NCBI RefSeq assembly: GCF_003325355.1
Contig: NZ_CP030850.1
Location: 3,410,001 to 3,474,000, forward strand
Source of the DNA: Runella rosea
Lineage (GTDB): Bacteria > Bacteroidota > Bacteroidia > Cytophagales > Spirosomataceae
DNA: 64,000 bases
Direction: 5' to 3'
This document shows, piece after piece, positions 51,914 through 61,095 of this stretch. The notes beneath the pieces were generated by a model. The model saw only the letters and a list, made by a program, of their open reading frames with translations. It was not told the DNA's origin and did not search any database. The number at the start of each line of letters is the position of its first letter. The first letter of the stretch is position 1. The position numbers were made by a program, and so were the translations under genes.

Positions 51914-52516
51914 ATGAAATTTGACCCTAAAATCCATCATCGAAATTCCATTCGATATAAAGACTTTGATTACAGTCATTGGGGTCCGTACTTCGTCACG
52001 GTATGTGCAAGAAATCGAGAATGTATTTTCGGTGAAATAACTGATAATCGATCTGTATTGAACGATTTAGGCCATATTATTCAAAATGAATGGCTGGCAT
52101 TGCCCCAACGATTTCCTGAAATACAGTTAGATGAATACATCGTTATGCCCAATCATTTCCATGGAATCATTTGTCTCGCAGAAGCAAATACCGTTTCTGA
52201 CCCAATAGCGGATGCAAAAACAAAAATAGGGATAGAGGTAAGCGGTGCACCGCCACGGCCCCACCCCACCCTGGGCGACATTATCTGTGCTTTTAAATCG
52301 CTGGTTTTCAAACGATATTACGATTTGATTCGGCAAAATAATCTACATAAAATCGCCAAATGCTGGCAACGTAATTATTGGGGACGCATCATTCGCAACA
52401 ATCGTGAGTTCGATAACATTCGGCATTACATTGTAATGAATCCTGAAAAATGGGCGGAGGATTCGGATAACCTTGACCTTTTGCTTACCCGTATGACAGA
52501 ACGGAAGGATAGGTAA
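51914..52516 (+). CDS. REP-associated tyrosine transposase (RAYT, Y1_Tnp)
   Basis: A 200-residue single-strand DNA endonuclease of the TnpA_REP type. The HUH motif is H81-F-H83 in MPNHFHGI, and the catalytic tyrosine is Y172 in NIRHYIVMNPEKW. WQRNYWGRIIRNNREF and FKSLVFKRYYDLI are typical RAYT segments. The start has the RAYT opening RNSIRYKDFDYSHWGPYFVTVC. No partner gene exists. It is bounded by GTAG REPs, its expected targets. An 8-bp tandem repeat starts 2 bp after the stop. Confidence 0.9.
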   Translation: MKFDPKIHHRNSIRYKDFDYSHWGPYFVTVCARNRECIFGEITDNRSVLNDLGHIIQNEWLALPQRFPEIQLDEYIVMPNHFHGIICLAEANTVSDPIADAKTKIGIEVSGAPPRPHPTLGDIICAFKSLVFKRYYDLIRQNNLHKIAKCWQRNYWGRIIRNNREFDNIRHYIVMNPEKWAEDSDNLDLLLTRMTERKDR

Positions 52517-52517
52517 A

Positions 52518-52605
52518 GGCGATTGGGCGATTGGGCGATTGGGCGATTGGGCGATTGGGCGATTGGGCGATTGGGCGATTGGGCGATTGGGCGATTGGGC
52601 GATTG
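52518..52605. repeat. Octanucleotide tandem repeat, 11 copies
   Basis: GGCGATTG is repeated 11 times without interruption directly after the RAYT stop codon and runs into the next REP element. Such a perfect short array is expected to vary in copy number by slippage. It is not the cyanobacterial HIP1 octamer. It lies outside any gene. Confidence 0.95.
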
Positions 52606-52670
52606 GGGCGGAGGCAAGCCCCGCCCCTACGTATTCGGTTTGCCCGTAGAGGCGAGGCTTGCCTCCGCCC
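52606..52670. repeat. Inverted REP pair after the RAYT gene
   Basis: Arms 52606-52630 and 52646-52670 are complementary except at two positions, with a 15-nt spacer (GTATTCGGTTTGCCC). This resembles the orphan pair at 8291-8355 (13-nt spacer), and both would be BIME-like units. Confidence 0.85.
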
Positions 52671-52693
52671 GGACCTCCGCCTAGATACTGCAT

Positions 52694-52728
52694 AAAAAAA
52701 ACAAAGGGCCGAAAATTTCGGCCCTTTG
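52694..52728 (-). terminator. Intrinsic terminator of the Arg/Asp-rich exported protein gene
   Basis: A palindrome (52702-52728; CAAAGGGCCGAAA / TTTCGGCCCTTTG) is followed on the minus strand by eight T residues (52694-52701). This suits the gene ending at 52736. Confidence 0.8.
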
Positions 52729-52735
52729 TCGATAC

Positions 52736-53212
52736 TCACCATCCTCTACGTTGACCATTGCGACCGTAGTCGTCGTAGGTCGAACGCTCATTATCCCGTT
52801 TCTCATGGGTTATTTCACGATTAAGCGCCGCTAAATCTGATGTTAATTCACGACGTTCGCGGGGGTTAAGCACGCGGTCACGCCAGAAGATTTGCTCTTT
52901 ACGCTCAATACGCTCCACATCACGCATCAAATTTTTTGCTTCCCGTGATGATATAGACCCTTGCGCAATTCCGTCGGCTATTCGGCGGCGGGCTTCGCGC
53001 TGAAAATCATCAATGCGGTCGCCCATATTTCCGCCCCTTCCGCTGCGGGAGTCATAGCCACGATTATCATCACGATTACCGTATCCTCGGTCGTCGCGGC
53101 GGTTATCGTATCGATCATCGTACCGACGGTCGCGGTCGTTATTACCCCATTGGGCATTGGCACTTCCGAAGGCTACTAAGATCATGGCGGCTGCAAACAC
53201 TAACTTTTTCAT
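52736..53212 (-). CDS. Exported Arg/Asp-rich low-complexity protein
   Basis: A 158-residue protein; the ATG at 53212 gives a signal peptide (about 1-20, ending SANAQ), while the longer frame from 53314 hides it. Residues ~22-65 are a run of Asp/Arg/Tyr/Gly repeats (DRDRRYDDRYDNRRDDRG). The C-terminal ~90 residues are helical and highly charged (QREARRRIADGIAQGSISSREAKNLMRDVERIERKEQ), possibly a coiled coil. It is likely periplasmic. No firm family; no function claimed. Confidence 0.7.
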   Translation of the reverse strand: MKKLVFAAAMILVAFGSANAQWGNNDRDRRYDDRYDNRRDDRGYGNRDDNRGYDSRSGRGGNMGDRIDDFQREARRRIADGIAQGSISSREAKNLMRDVERIERKEQIFWRDRVLNPRERRELTSDLAALNREITHEKRDNERSTYDDYGRNGQRRGW

Positions 53213-53471
53213 GGCATTTATTTGGTTTAATGGTACAATGATTTTGCTTATTTTACTCTTAGAACGCAGAAAATCATAAAGGTTTATAAAGGCTTGGTTA
53301 ATGATTGTTAACACGTTTTTAAAAGATTTTAGTAACTTGCTACACCAACCTGAACTACTCCTAAAAACCCCCTTAAAATACCTTATTAGGGCTTTTTTAT
53401 GTTTTTTTGGTCAACACAGTAAGCGCTAAATTTCTTTTTAAACCTAACTAACTCTCATCAACTTCCTCTTT

Positions 53472-55643
53472 ATGAAACACACCTTTATTACGGGCAGTTT
53501 GCTATTTCTCGGCATGTATGCCCACGCCCAAAAATCCATCAGTGGTTTTTCGGTTGCCAATCAATCAAAACAAGAAAAGGTTGAACAAGAATACCGTACC
53601 AAACAATCTGCCGAACGTTTTAAAAACCACCTTCAAAAACTCACCAGTGTACCACACTTGGCGGGTACGCCCGAAAATGAGAAAGTACGTGATTACATCG
53701 CCGACGTTATGCGCAAGGCAGGATTACAAGTAGAGATTTTTCCGCACGATATTTATCTTTCCAAAACACCCGGTGAAAGCTTGGTTGAAGTGGTGGAGCC
53801 GATTCGGATGCCGCTCAACAACCGTGAGTTTATCATCAAAGAAGATAAATATTCTGCTGACGCGCGCCTTACTCCTGGTTGGAATTCTTATTCAGGCTCC
53901 GGCGATGTTACCTCGGAAGTAGTATATGCCAACTATGGCCGTATCGAAGATTTTGAGAAATTGAAAGCGATGGGTATTTCGGTCAAAGGCAAAATCGTGC
54001 TGGCGCGTTATGGCGGCAATTTCCGTGGGTACAAAGCCAAACACGCCGAAGCCGCCGGAGCGGCGGGCGTCATTATCTATACCGACCCCGCCGATAATGG
54101 CTACATGAAAGGCGTAACCTTCCCAGAAGGCTCACAACCCAACGACAATACCATTCAGCGCGGTTCATTATTGACCGTCGATTATACTGGCGATCCATTA
54201 ACCCCTTTTGAACCAGCCTTGCCTTTGGATGGCCCTAAAAAAATCAAGCGCCTCGACCCCAAAGACGCGGCATTCCATAAAATCCCCGTCACGCCCCTCC
54301 CGTGGGGCTCCGCCGTTGAAATCCTCAAACGCATGACGGGGAAAGCCGTTCCAGCCGGCTGGCAGGGCGGATTACCATTGGCCTACCGTTTAGAAGGTGG
54401 CTCGGAGTTGAAAGTGCATTTGAAAGTAAAACAGGAAAAAGAGTTTGTGCGTATTTATCAAGTTGTAGGCACGCTGACAGGGAGCGAATTTCCCGATGAG
54501 TGGATCATTGCGGGCTGCCATTATGATGCTTGGTCATTTGGCTCTACTGACCCCAACAGCGGCACCGCTATGCTCTTGACATTGGCTGAATCTTTGGGAA
54601 AATTACCTCAAAAACCTAAGCGTACCGTTAAAATTTGCCACTGGGATGCCGAAGAACATGGCGTCATCGGCTCAGCCGAGTGGGTGGAGCAAATGCGCGA
54701 TGAGCTAAGCGCCAAAGCCGTAGCATACATGAACTACGATGCCGCAGTTTCGGGGAAAATTTTCGGCGGCAGCTCTTCGCCCTCGCTGAAAAAATTGCTC
54801 ATTGAAGCTACACAATCCGTTCAATATCCTGATTCCAACAAAACCGTTTATGAACACTGGATGGCACAAAAAGGAGGCAAAAGAGGTAGCACCGTAGGCA
54901 TCAACAGCGCCGCCCCCGTAGCCGATGAGCCAACAATTGGCAATTTGGGCGGCGGCTCTGACCACATTGCTTTTTATATGCACGCGGGCATCCCTTCATT
55001 GAGCGCTGGCGTAGGCGGGCCAACGCTATATCACTCACAATATGATGACCTGTTTTTCTACAACAAATTTGTGGACTCTACCTACACAATGGGCCCGATG
55101 GTAGAGCAAGTCGTAGGTACAATGTCACTGCGGTTGGCCAATGCCGATATTTTACCGTATGATGTTTCTCGCTACGCAACCGACTTAGCAACGCACCTCA
55201 AAACCGCTGAAAAAGCCGTTAAGGCATATAAGTCTGATTACTCGGTTGATAAATTGTTGGCGCAAGTAGAAACCCTGAAACAAAACGCCGAGCAGTTTGA
55301 AAGCCGAATCAAAACACTATTGGCTTCTGAGCAACTCGACAAAGTTAAAGTGGCGGCCATTAACAAAGAATTGCGAAATTTGGAAAAGGCCTTCCTTGAC
55401 CCCAAAGGCATGGCTTACGGCTCGTGGTACCGCTCGTTGTACGCTTCTTCTGACCCGTACAGCGGCTACGCATCGTGGATGTTGCCCGCATTTCAGTATG
55501 AAGCATCGCTAAAATCAACGGCCAATTTGCCCGATATTGAAGCGCGACACGCCAAAGCCATTGAAACATTGAATACGAAAATTGTAACAATGAACCAGCA
55601 ATTAGGAGGAAGTCCCTCCTCGTTGGGAGGTGCTAAAAATTAA
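53472..55643 (+). CDS. Secreted M28 metallopeptidase (glutamate carboxypeptidase II-like)
   Basis: A 723-residue exported enzyme with a signal peptide (about 1-20, ending AHAQ). The domain order is a PA domain (about 125-340, GDVTSEVVYANYGRIEDF), the M28 zinc peptidase (about 340-570), then a TFR-type helical dimerisation domain (about 590-720). Zinc ligands: His and Asp in GCHYDAWSFGSTDPNSG, Glu pair in WDAEEHGVIGSAEW, Asp in MNYDAAV, His in TLYHSQYDDL. Relatives cleave C-terminal glutamate or N-acyl dipeptides. The natural substrate here is unknown. Confidence 0.93.
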   Translation: MKHTFITGSLLFLGMYAHAQKSISGFSVANQSKQEKVEQEYRTKQSAERFKNHLQKLTSVPHLAGTPENEKVRDYIADVMRKAGLQVEIFPHDIYLSKTPGESLVEVVEPIRMPLNNREFIIKEDKYSADARLTPGWNSYSGSGDVTSEVVYANYGRIEDFEKLKAMGISVKGKIVLARYGGNFRGYKAKHAEAAGAAGVIIYTDPADNGYMKGVTFPEGSQPNDNTIQRGSLLTVDYTGDPLTPFEPALPLDGPKKIKRLDPKDAAFHKIPVTPLPWGSAVEILKRMTGKAVPAGWQGGLPLAYRLEGGSELKVHLKVKQEKEFVRIYQVVGTLTGSEFPDEWIIAGCHYDAWSFGSTDPNSGTAMLLTLAESLGKLPQKPKRTVKICHWDAEEHGVIGSAEWVEQMRDELSAKAVAYMNYDAAVSGKIFGGSSSPSLKKLLIEATQSVQYPDSNKTVYEHWMAQKGGKRGSTVGINSAAPVADEPTIGNLGGGSDHIAFYMHAGIPSLSAGVGGPTLYHSQYDDLFFYNKFVDSTYTMGPMVEQVVGTMSLRLANADILPYDVSRYATDLATHLKTAEKAVKAYKSDYSVDKLLAQVETLKQNAEQFESRIKTLLASEQLDKVKVAAINKELRNLEKAFLDPKGMAYGSWYRSLYASSDPYSGYASWMLPAFQYEASLKSTANLPDIEARHAKAIETLNTKIVTMNQQLGGSPSSLGGAKN

Positions 55644-55724
55644 GATTGGCAAACCTAAGGCTTTGAGTATCTTAAGCTCATTTCTGCCTTATTAAGTGGA
55701 GTAATTCATAATCTTACGTAACGC

Positions 55725-58478
55725 ATGAAATGGCCCAATAATAAGGTATTACTAAGTGTATCAGCGCTGGTTTTTGTCGGGGCATGGTTAGCCATTGGCC
55801 CCGATAACCACGTTGATTTCAACACGGAGGTAAAACCAATTCTCAATAAAAAGTGCATGGCTTGCCACGGAGGCGTGAAAAAGGCGGGCGGTTTTAGCCT
55901 GTTGTTTCGGGAAGAGGCCCTCGCCAAAACGAAATCGGGCAAACCTGCCATCATTCCTGGCGACGCCGACGGCTCTGCTTTTATTCAAGTATTGACGCAT
56001 TCCGACCCCGAAAAACGGATGCCCAAAAAGGGCGACCCACTCACAGATGAGGAGGTTGAAATTCTGCGAGATTGGGTAGACGAAGGAGCCGAATGGGGCA
56101 CGCATTGGGCATACAGCCCCGTAGAAAAACGAAGTGCCCCACAGCCCAGTTGGTGGGATAAACTTTTTCAAAAAACACCGTGGGGCAATTCCGACATTGA
56201 CCGTTTTGTGTTTGAAAAACAACAGGAACAAAACAGCGATGCCCTACATCCTTCGCCCGAAGCCGACCGCGCTACGCTCCTGCGCAGGGTTACGCTTGAC
56301 CTTACAGGCTTGGCCCCAACGGCCGCGCAATACGAGAAATTCCTAAATGATAGAAGCCCCAAAGCCTACGAAACCGTGGTGGATTCGCTGTTGGCGTCTC
56401 CCGCATTTGGCGAACGTTGGGCGGGGATGTGGCTTGATCTGGCCCGGTATGCGGATTCGAGAGGGTATGAAAAAGACGATGCCCGAAATATTTGGCGTTA
56501 CCGAGATTGGGTCATCAAAGCATTTAACGAAAACAAGCCTTACGATAAATTTATCACGGAACAGCTCGCGGGTGATTTGTTGCCCAACCGTACTGAGAAC
56601 GAACTCATTGCCACGGGATTTCACCGCAACACCATGAACAACGACGAAGGAGGAACCGACAATGAAGAGTTTCGCACCTCCGAAGTCCTCGACCGCGTCA
56701 GCACCACATGGGAAGCCTTGCAGGGAACCACGTTTTCGTGCGTGCAATGCCACAGCCACCCCTACGACCCATTTCGGCACGAGGAATACTATAAATTCAT
56801 GGCTTTCCTCAACAATACCAGTGACCAAGACGTAAGCGACGAAGCTTCTTTCTTGCGTTTTTTTGAAGAAAAAGACCAAAAGAAACTGGATGAGCTAACC
56901 GCATGGCTGAAGAAAAACACCACCCCGCAAAAAGCCGAGCAGTACACGCATTATGTTCGTACACTGGAACCGAGGATTTATTTTCACCTGTTTGACCAAT
57001 ACAAAAACGGCACGCTAGAACCCACGGCCGCCGCCATGCTACAAAACAACGGCTCCCTTCGCTTGAAGCAAGCTCCGGTCAGAGGCAAACGAAAAATGTT
57101 GCTCTATTACCGCTCAAGACAACCCGCAACCGTAGTCCGAATCAGCACCGACAGCCTCAACGGGCCGCTTGTAGCCACGACAAAGCTTGATACGTCACGC
57201 GGCTTCCAAATTGCCTATATTGACTTACCTCCGTTTTCGACCCGCAAGGATTTACATTTTGCGTTTACCAATGCCAAAGTTAAAGACCAAAAAGACGATA
57301 TAGCGGCGCTTATGTGGGTCGCCTTTTGGGCCGAAGATTTTCCAGGGAAAGGAACACCTGGCTACGAAGAGCAGTATGCCAACTTCCAAAAACTACTAGT
57401 TACATCGTCCGAAACGATGCCGATTATGCAGGAAAACCCTCCCGAATACGCTCGCACAACGCGCGTGTTTGAACGTGGCAGTTTTTTAAGCCCCGCCGCC
57501 ACCGTTGCGCCCGATGTTCCCAAATCATTGCACGCTTTTCCTAAAAATGCCCCCCGCAATCGTCTCGGCTTGGCCCAATGGCTCACATCCAAAGAAAATC
57601 CATTGACCGCCCGCGTCGCTGTAAATCGTTTTTGGGAACAACTGTTTGGAACGGGGCTCGTCGAAACTCTTGAAGACTTTGGTTCACAAGGCTTTACGCC
57701 CACTCACGTTGAACTATTGGATTATTTGTCGTATAAGTTCATGCACGAGTATAATTGGCAAATGAAACCATTATTGAAAGAAATCGTGCTTTCGGCTACC
57801 TATCGACAAGATTCCCGCGCTACTGATGCGCAAATTGCCCAAGACCCCACCAATCGTTGGTTAGCGCGTGGGCCAAGGGTACGCCTCACGGGCGAGCAGA
57901 TCCGCGACCAAGCACTCATTGTCAGTGGTTTGCTGAGTAAAAAAATGTACGGAAAGCCAGTGATGCCGTACCAACCGCAGGGCGTTTGGCAAGTGGTGTA
58001 CAGCGGCATTAGTTGGAAACGAAGCGAAGGAGAAGACGCCTACCGACGCGCCATTTATACATTTATTCGACGGTCAAGCCCCTATCCAAGTATGCTCACT
58101 TTCGATGGCTCTAATCGCGACGTGTGTTTGGCCCGGCGCATCCGTACCAATACACCGTTGCAGGCACTGGTCACGCTCAATGATTCAGCCTTTGTGGAAA
58201 TGTCCATCAAATTTGCGGAACGTATGGAAAAAGAAGGCGGCAAAAGTGTCCCTTCCAAACTCCAACGCGGCTATTGGCTCATGACGGGCCACGCCCTGCC
58301 CCCCGCCAAACAGAAAGTACTGGTAAACCTCTACGCGGAGGCCATACATCGATTTGAAAAAGAAAGAGGAAAAGCGGTGCGTTGGGTGGGCCGGGAAAAC
58401 GCTACCCCCAACGACGCTGCCCTGGCTTTTGTAGCCAATACAATGTTAAACATGGACGAGTTTATTTCAAAGCAATAA
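55725..58478 (+). CDS. PSCyt1-DUF1549-DUF1553 multi-domain protein with two c-heme motifs
   Basis: A 917-residue protein with an N-terminal membrane anchor or uncleaved signal (about 7-24). The PSCyt1 region has C44-M-A-C-H48, a classical CxxCH heme site. DUF1549 follows ([25 protein letters not shown]) and includes a second CxxCH, C339-V-Q-C-H343. DUF1553 (about 600-900) contains [20 protein letters not shown] and [16 protein letters not shown]. Such proteins, common in planctomycetes and some Bacteroidota, pair with DUF1501 proteins; their reaction is not established. Confidence 0.93.
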   Translation: [917 protein letters not shown]

Positions 58479-58479
58479 T

Positions 58480-59964
58480 ATGAAGCTAAACGACGAACTT
58501 CGATTGGCGCAGGCGCAGTTTGAAACCCGCCGCCATTTTTTGAAACAATGCACTTCAGGCATTGGTATGATGGCGCTGGGCAGTATTCTCGGAGATTGTA
58601 CTAGCGATTCCAAAAAAACGGGGGCCTCCGCTCCGCTCGACCTAAACCCGCTAGCGGTGCGCAATCCACATTTTGCCCCCAAGGCCAAATCGGTGATTTT
58701 CATGCACTTTTGTGGCTCGCCTTCGCAGTTGGAACTGTGGGACTATAAACCCGAATTAGCAAAATTGGACGGAAAACCCTGTCCGCCGTCGTTTTTGGAA
58801 GGAAAACGCTTTGCCTTCATTCGCGGTGTGCCCGACATGCTGGGCTCGGTAGGAAATTTTAAACAACATGGCCAATCTGGTGCGTGGGTTTCTGATTATT
58901 TCAACTATTTCCCGTCGGTCGTCGATGAGGTTTCATTTTTGAAAGCCATGTACACCGACCAGTTCAACCACGCACCCGCCCAACTGTTGATGCACACAGG
59001 TAGCGCCCGCTTAGGACGCCCAAGCATGGGTGCATGGAGTACGTACGGACTGGGTTCAGAAAATTCAAATTTGCCAGGCTTCGTGGTCCTGACTTCGGGC
59101 GGCAAAACTCCCGACGCAGGCAAAAGTATCTGGGGGAGCGGCTTTCTTCCATCTGTTTATCAGGGTGTTCAGTGTCGTTCTGAAGGCGATCCAGTGTTGT
59201 TTTTAAGCGACCCCAACGGCCTCGACCGCGACCTGCGTCGCAAAGCCATCGACGCGTTGACAGAAGTTAACCGCCAACAATACGACGAATTTAAAGACCC
59301 CGAAACCCTAGCCCGCATTGCGCAGTACGAGATGGCCTTCAACATGCAGATCTCGGTGCCCGAAGTAATGGACATTAGCAAAGAGCCTGCCTATATTCAC
59401 GAACTTTACGGCACTAAGCCAGGGGAAGCGAGTTTTGCCAATAATTGTTTGTTAGCCCGTAAATTGGTCGAAAAAGGCGTACGCTTTGTGCAGTTGTATG
59501 ATTGGGGTTGGGATACGCACGGCGACGGAGAAGGCACTTCGTTGGAAGTAGGACTTCGCCGAAAAACCGAAACCATCGACCGCTCCATGACCGCCCTGTT
59601 GATGGATTTAAAACAACGCGGGCTACTGGACGAAACCCTAGTGGTATGGGGAACGGAATTTGGCCGCACCCCCATGCGCGAGAACCGCAACGGCAAAGTA
59701 ATGCCTTTCAAAGGCCGCGACCACCACACCGATGCATTTACGTGTTGGATGGCAGGCGGCGGTATTCGTCGGGGCTATTCGCACGGCGAAAGCGACGAAT
59801 TTGGCTACCACGGCATCAGCGGCCGCACGCATATTCACGACCTGCAAGCGACCATCATGCACCAATTAGGCTTTGACCACGAGAATCTTACCTACGAATT
59901 TCAAGGCCGCAACTTCCGCCTAACTGATGTAAGCGGAAAAGTGATAAAGGAAGTAATTGCTTAA
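58480..59964 (+). CDS. DUF1501 protein with twin-arginine signal
   Basis: A 494-residue protein one base after the preceding stop, so the two genes are co-translated. The N-terminus holds a Tat-type signal R17-R-H-F-L-K, a hydrophobic stretch and a possible lipobox (LGDC), so it would leave the cell folded. The rest is a sulfatase/alkaline-phosphatase-like DUF1501 fold (IFMHFCGSPSQLELWD, VVWGTEFGRTP, GRDHHTDAFTCWMAGGGIRRG). It is the standard partner of the DUF1549/DUF1553 protein; the substrate is unknown. Confidence 0.93.
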   Translation: MKLNDELRLAQAQFETRRHFLKQCTSGIGMMALGSILGDCTSDSKKTGASAPLDLNPLAVRNPHFAPKAKSVIFMHFCGSPSQLELWDYKPELAKLDGKPCPPSFLEGKRFAFIRGVPDMLGSVGNFKQHGQSGAWVSDYFNYFPSVVDEVSFLKAMYTDQFNHAPAQLLMHTGSARLGRPSMGAWSTYGLGSENSNLPGFVVLTSGGKTPDAGKSIWGSGFLPSVYQGVQCRSEGDPVLFLSDPNGLDRDLRRKAIDALTEVNRQQYDEFKDPETLARIAQYEMAFNMQISVPEVMDISKEPAYIHELYGTKPGEASFANNCLLARKLVEKGVRFVQLYDWGWDTHGDGEGTSLEVGLRRKTETIDRSMTALLMDLKQRGLLDETLVVWGTEFGRTPMRENRNGKVMPFKGRDHHTDAFTCWMAGGGIRRGYSHGESDEFGYHGISGRTHIHDLQATIMHQLGFDHENLTYEFQGRNFRLTDVSGKVIKEVIA

Positions 59965-59968
59965 ACGA

Positions 59969-60002
59969 CAACAAGGGCGACCCTAACGGGGCGCCCTTGT
60001 TG
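59969..60002. terminator. Bidirectional terminator after the DUF1501 gene
   Basis: A perfect 11-bp stem (59969-59979 with 59992-60002; CAACAAGGGCG / CGCCCTTGTTG) with a 12-nt loop lies between the convergent DUF1501 and AIM24 genes. Confidence 0.7.
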
Positions 60003-60096
60003 GTAACTATATGATTAGGGTTTTGAGAAACCCTTTGCGTCTGGTTTGAGAATCAGACTTCACATCGCGGCGCTTTACATTACAAAAAAACTCCTT

Positions 60097-60876
60097 CTAA
60101 TCTTCAAACAAATTACCCAAGCCACCCAATACGGAGCCGCTTTCTTTGCGAGATTGTGGACCATAGGCAGACAGGCGGTCAACCAATTTAGAGATTGGCA
60201 TAGACTGAATCCAACAACGGCCTGTTCCCTGAAGCGTGGCTAAGAAAATACCTTCGCCGCCGAAAATCATGGATTTAAGACTTCCAGAACGTTGCACACT
60301 GAAATTGACCGAAGGCTCAAAAGCGACCACGCAACCTGTGTCTACGCGCAGGGTTTCGTTGTTGAGCTGACGCTCAATTACTACCCCGCCAGCGTGAACA
60401 AACGCCAATCCATCGCCTTGTAGTTTTTGCAAAATAAAGCCCTCTCCCCCAAACAAACCGCTACCGAGACGCTGGTTGAAGTGAATATTCAATTTTGTTC
60501 CCATCGCCGCACAGAGAAAACCGTCTTTTTGGACAATCAACGAATTGCCGTAAATCTTCGACAAATCAATTGGCATCACCGTGCCAGGGTACGGCGCAGC
60601 AAAAGCCACTTTACGCTTGCCATAGCCACGGTTGGTAAAATGCGTCATGAACAAAGACTCTCCCGTAAGCAAGCGCGAACCTGCCTGAAAGATTTTGCCC
60701 ATCAGGCTCTGGGTAGCGTTTGAGCCGTCGCCCATTTTGGTTTCAAACTGAATACCATCTTCCATAAACAACATGGAACCCGCTTCAGCGATAACCGTTT
60801 CGTTGGGGTCTAATTCGATTTCGACGATTTGAATGTCCTCGCCAATAATCTTGTAATCAATTTCGTGTGAATTCAT
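60097..60876 (-). CDS. AIM24-family protein (TIGR00266-like)
   Basis: A 259-residue beta-rich soluble protein. The family stretches are [21 protein letters not shown] at the start, [21 protein letters not shown] in the middle, and [17 protein letters not shown] near the end, followed by a Gly/Ser-rich tail. AIM24 proteins form beta-helical oligomers; the role is uncertain (mitochondrial homologues affect membrane organisation). It is the second gene of a minus-strand pair. Confidence 0.92.
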   Translation of the reverse strand: MNSHEIDYKIIGEDIQIVEIELDPNETVIAEAGSMLFMEDGIQFETKMGDGSNATQSLMGKIFQAGSRLLTGESLFMTHFTNRGYGKRKVAFAAPYPGTVMPIDLSKIYGNSLIVQKDGFLCAAMGTKLNIHFNQRLGSGLFGGEGFILQKLQGDGLAFVHAGGVVIERQLNNETLRVDTGCVVAFEPSVNFSVQRSGSLKSMIFGGEGIFLATLQGTGRCWIQSMPISKLVDRLSAYGPQSRKESGSVLGGLGNLFED

Positions 60877-60888
60877 TTTTTAAGTTAG

Positions 60889-61095
60889 TTATTCTTCGGG
60901 GTTTTCATTTAAGTCATCGCGCGAACGGAGTTTTTTATCGTCCACGTGTTTATTCAAAAACTGATTGATTTTATCAATATCAATCGTGGATGTGATTTCG
61001 CCGAATGAATTGATTCGAATGTCAAAGCCATCCAAATCTTTGTGTACTCGCGGCTTTTCGGCGCTTTCGGGAGGGGTTGTTTTTTTCTTCGTCAT
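60889..61095 (-). CDS. Small conserved hypothetical protein, 68 residues
   Basis: The ATG at 61095 (MTKKKTTPPESAEKPR) is preferred to the longer frame from 61143. The short charged protein contains HKDLDGFDIRINSFGEI and a helical segment (IDIDKINQFLNKHVDDKKL). It ends 12 bp before the AIM24 start, so the two are co-transcribed. Family not recognised; it may be an accessory of AIM24 (inference). Confidence 0.6.
   Translation of the reverse strand: MTKKKTTPPESAEKPRVHKDLDGFDIRINSFGEITSTIDIDKINQFLNKHVDDKKLRSRDDLNENPEE

Larger units (their letters stand above)
51479..52672. mobile_element. RAYT/REP locus with GTAG-type repeats
   Basis: A REP-associated tyrosine transposase gene (51914-52516) is flanked by 25-nt REP elements at 51479-51503, 51586-51610, 51677-51701 (plus), 51778-51802 and 52606-52630 (minus), and 52646-52670 (plus). 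Consensus: foot GTAG, stem GGGCGGGG / CTCCGCCC with a G-T pair at position 7, loop CTTGC or TTTAC-like. The GTAG foot next to an imperfect hairpin is the known hallmark of REP substrates of RAYT enzymes. It lies between uvrA and an exported protein gene. Confidence 0.85.

Noticed and set aside
52518-52605. Relation of the octamer to the cyanobacterial HIP1 sequence
   Set aside because: HIP1 is GCGATCGC and is dispersed; this is GGCGATTG in a single tandem.
52426-52742. Minus-strand frames with repeated NRPIAQSP peptides
   Set aside because: They are translations of the GGCGATTG octamer tandem and the REP pair; not genes.
53213-53314. N-terminal extension of the Arg/Asp-rich protein
   Set aside because: The downstream ATG starts a standard signal peptide, which the extension would place internally.
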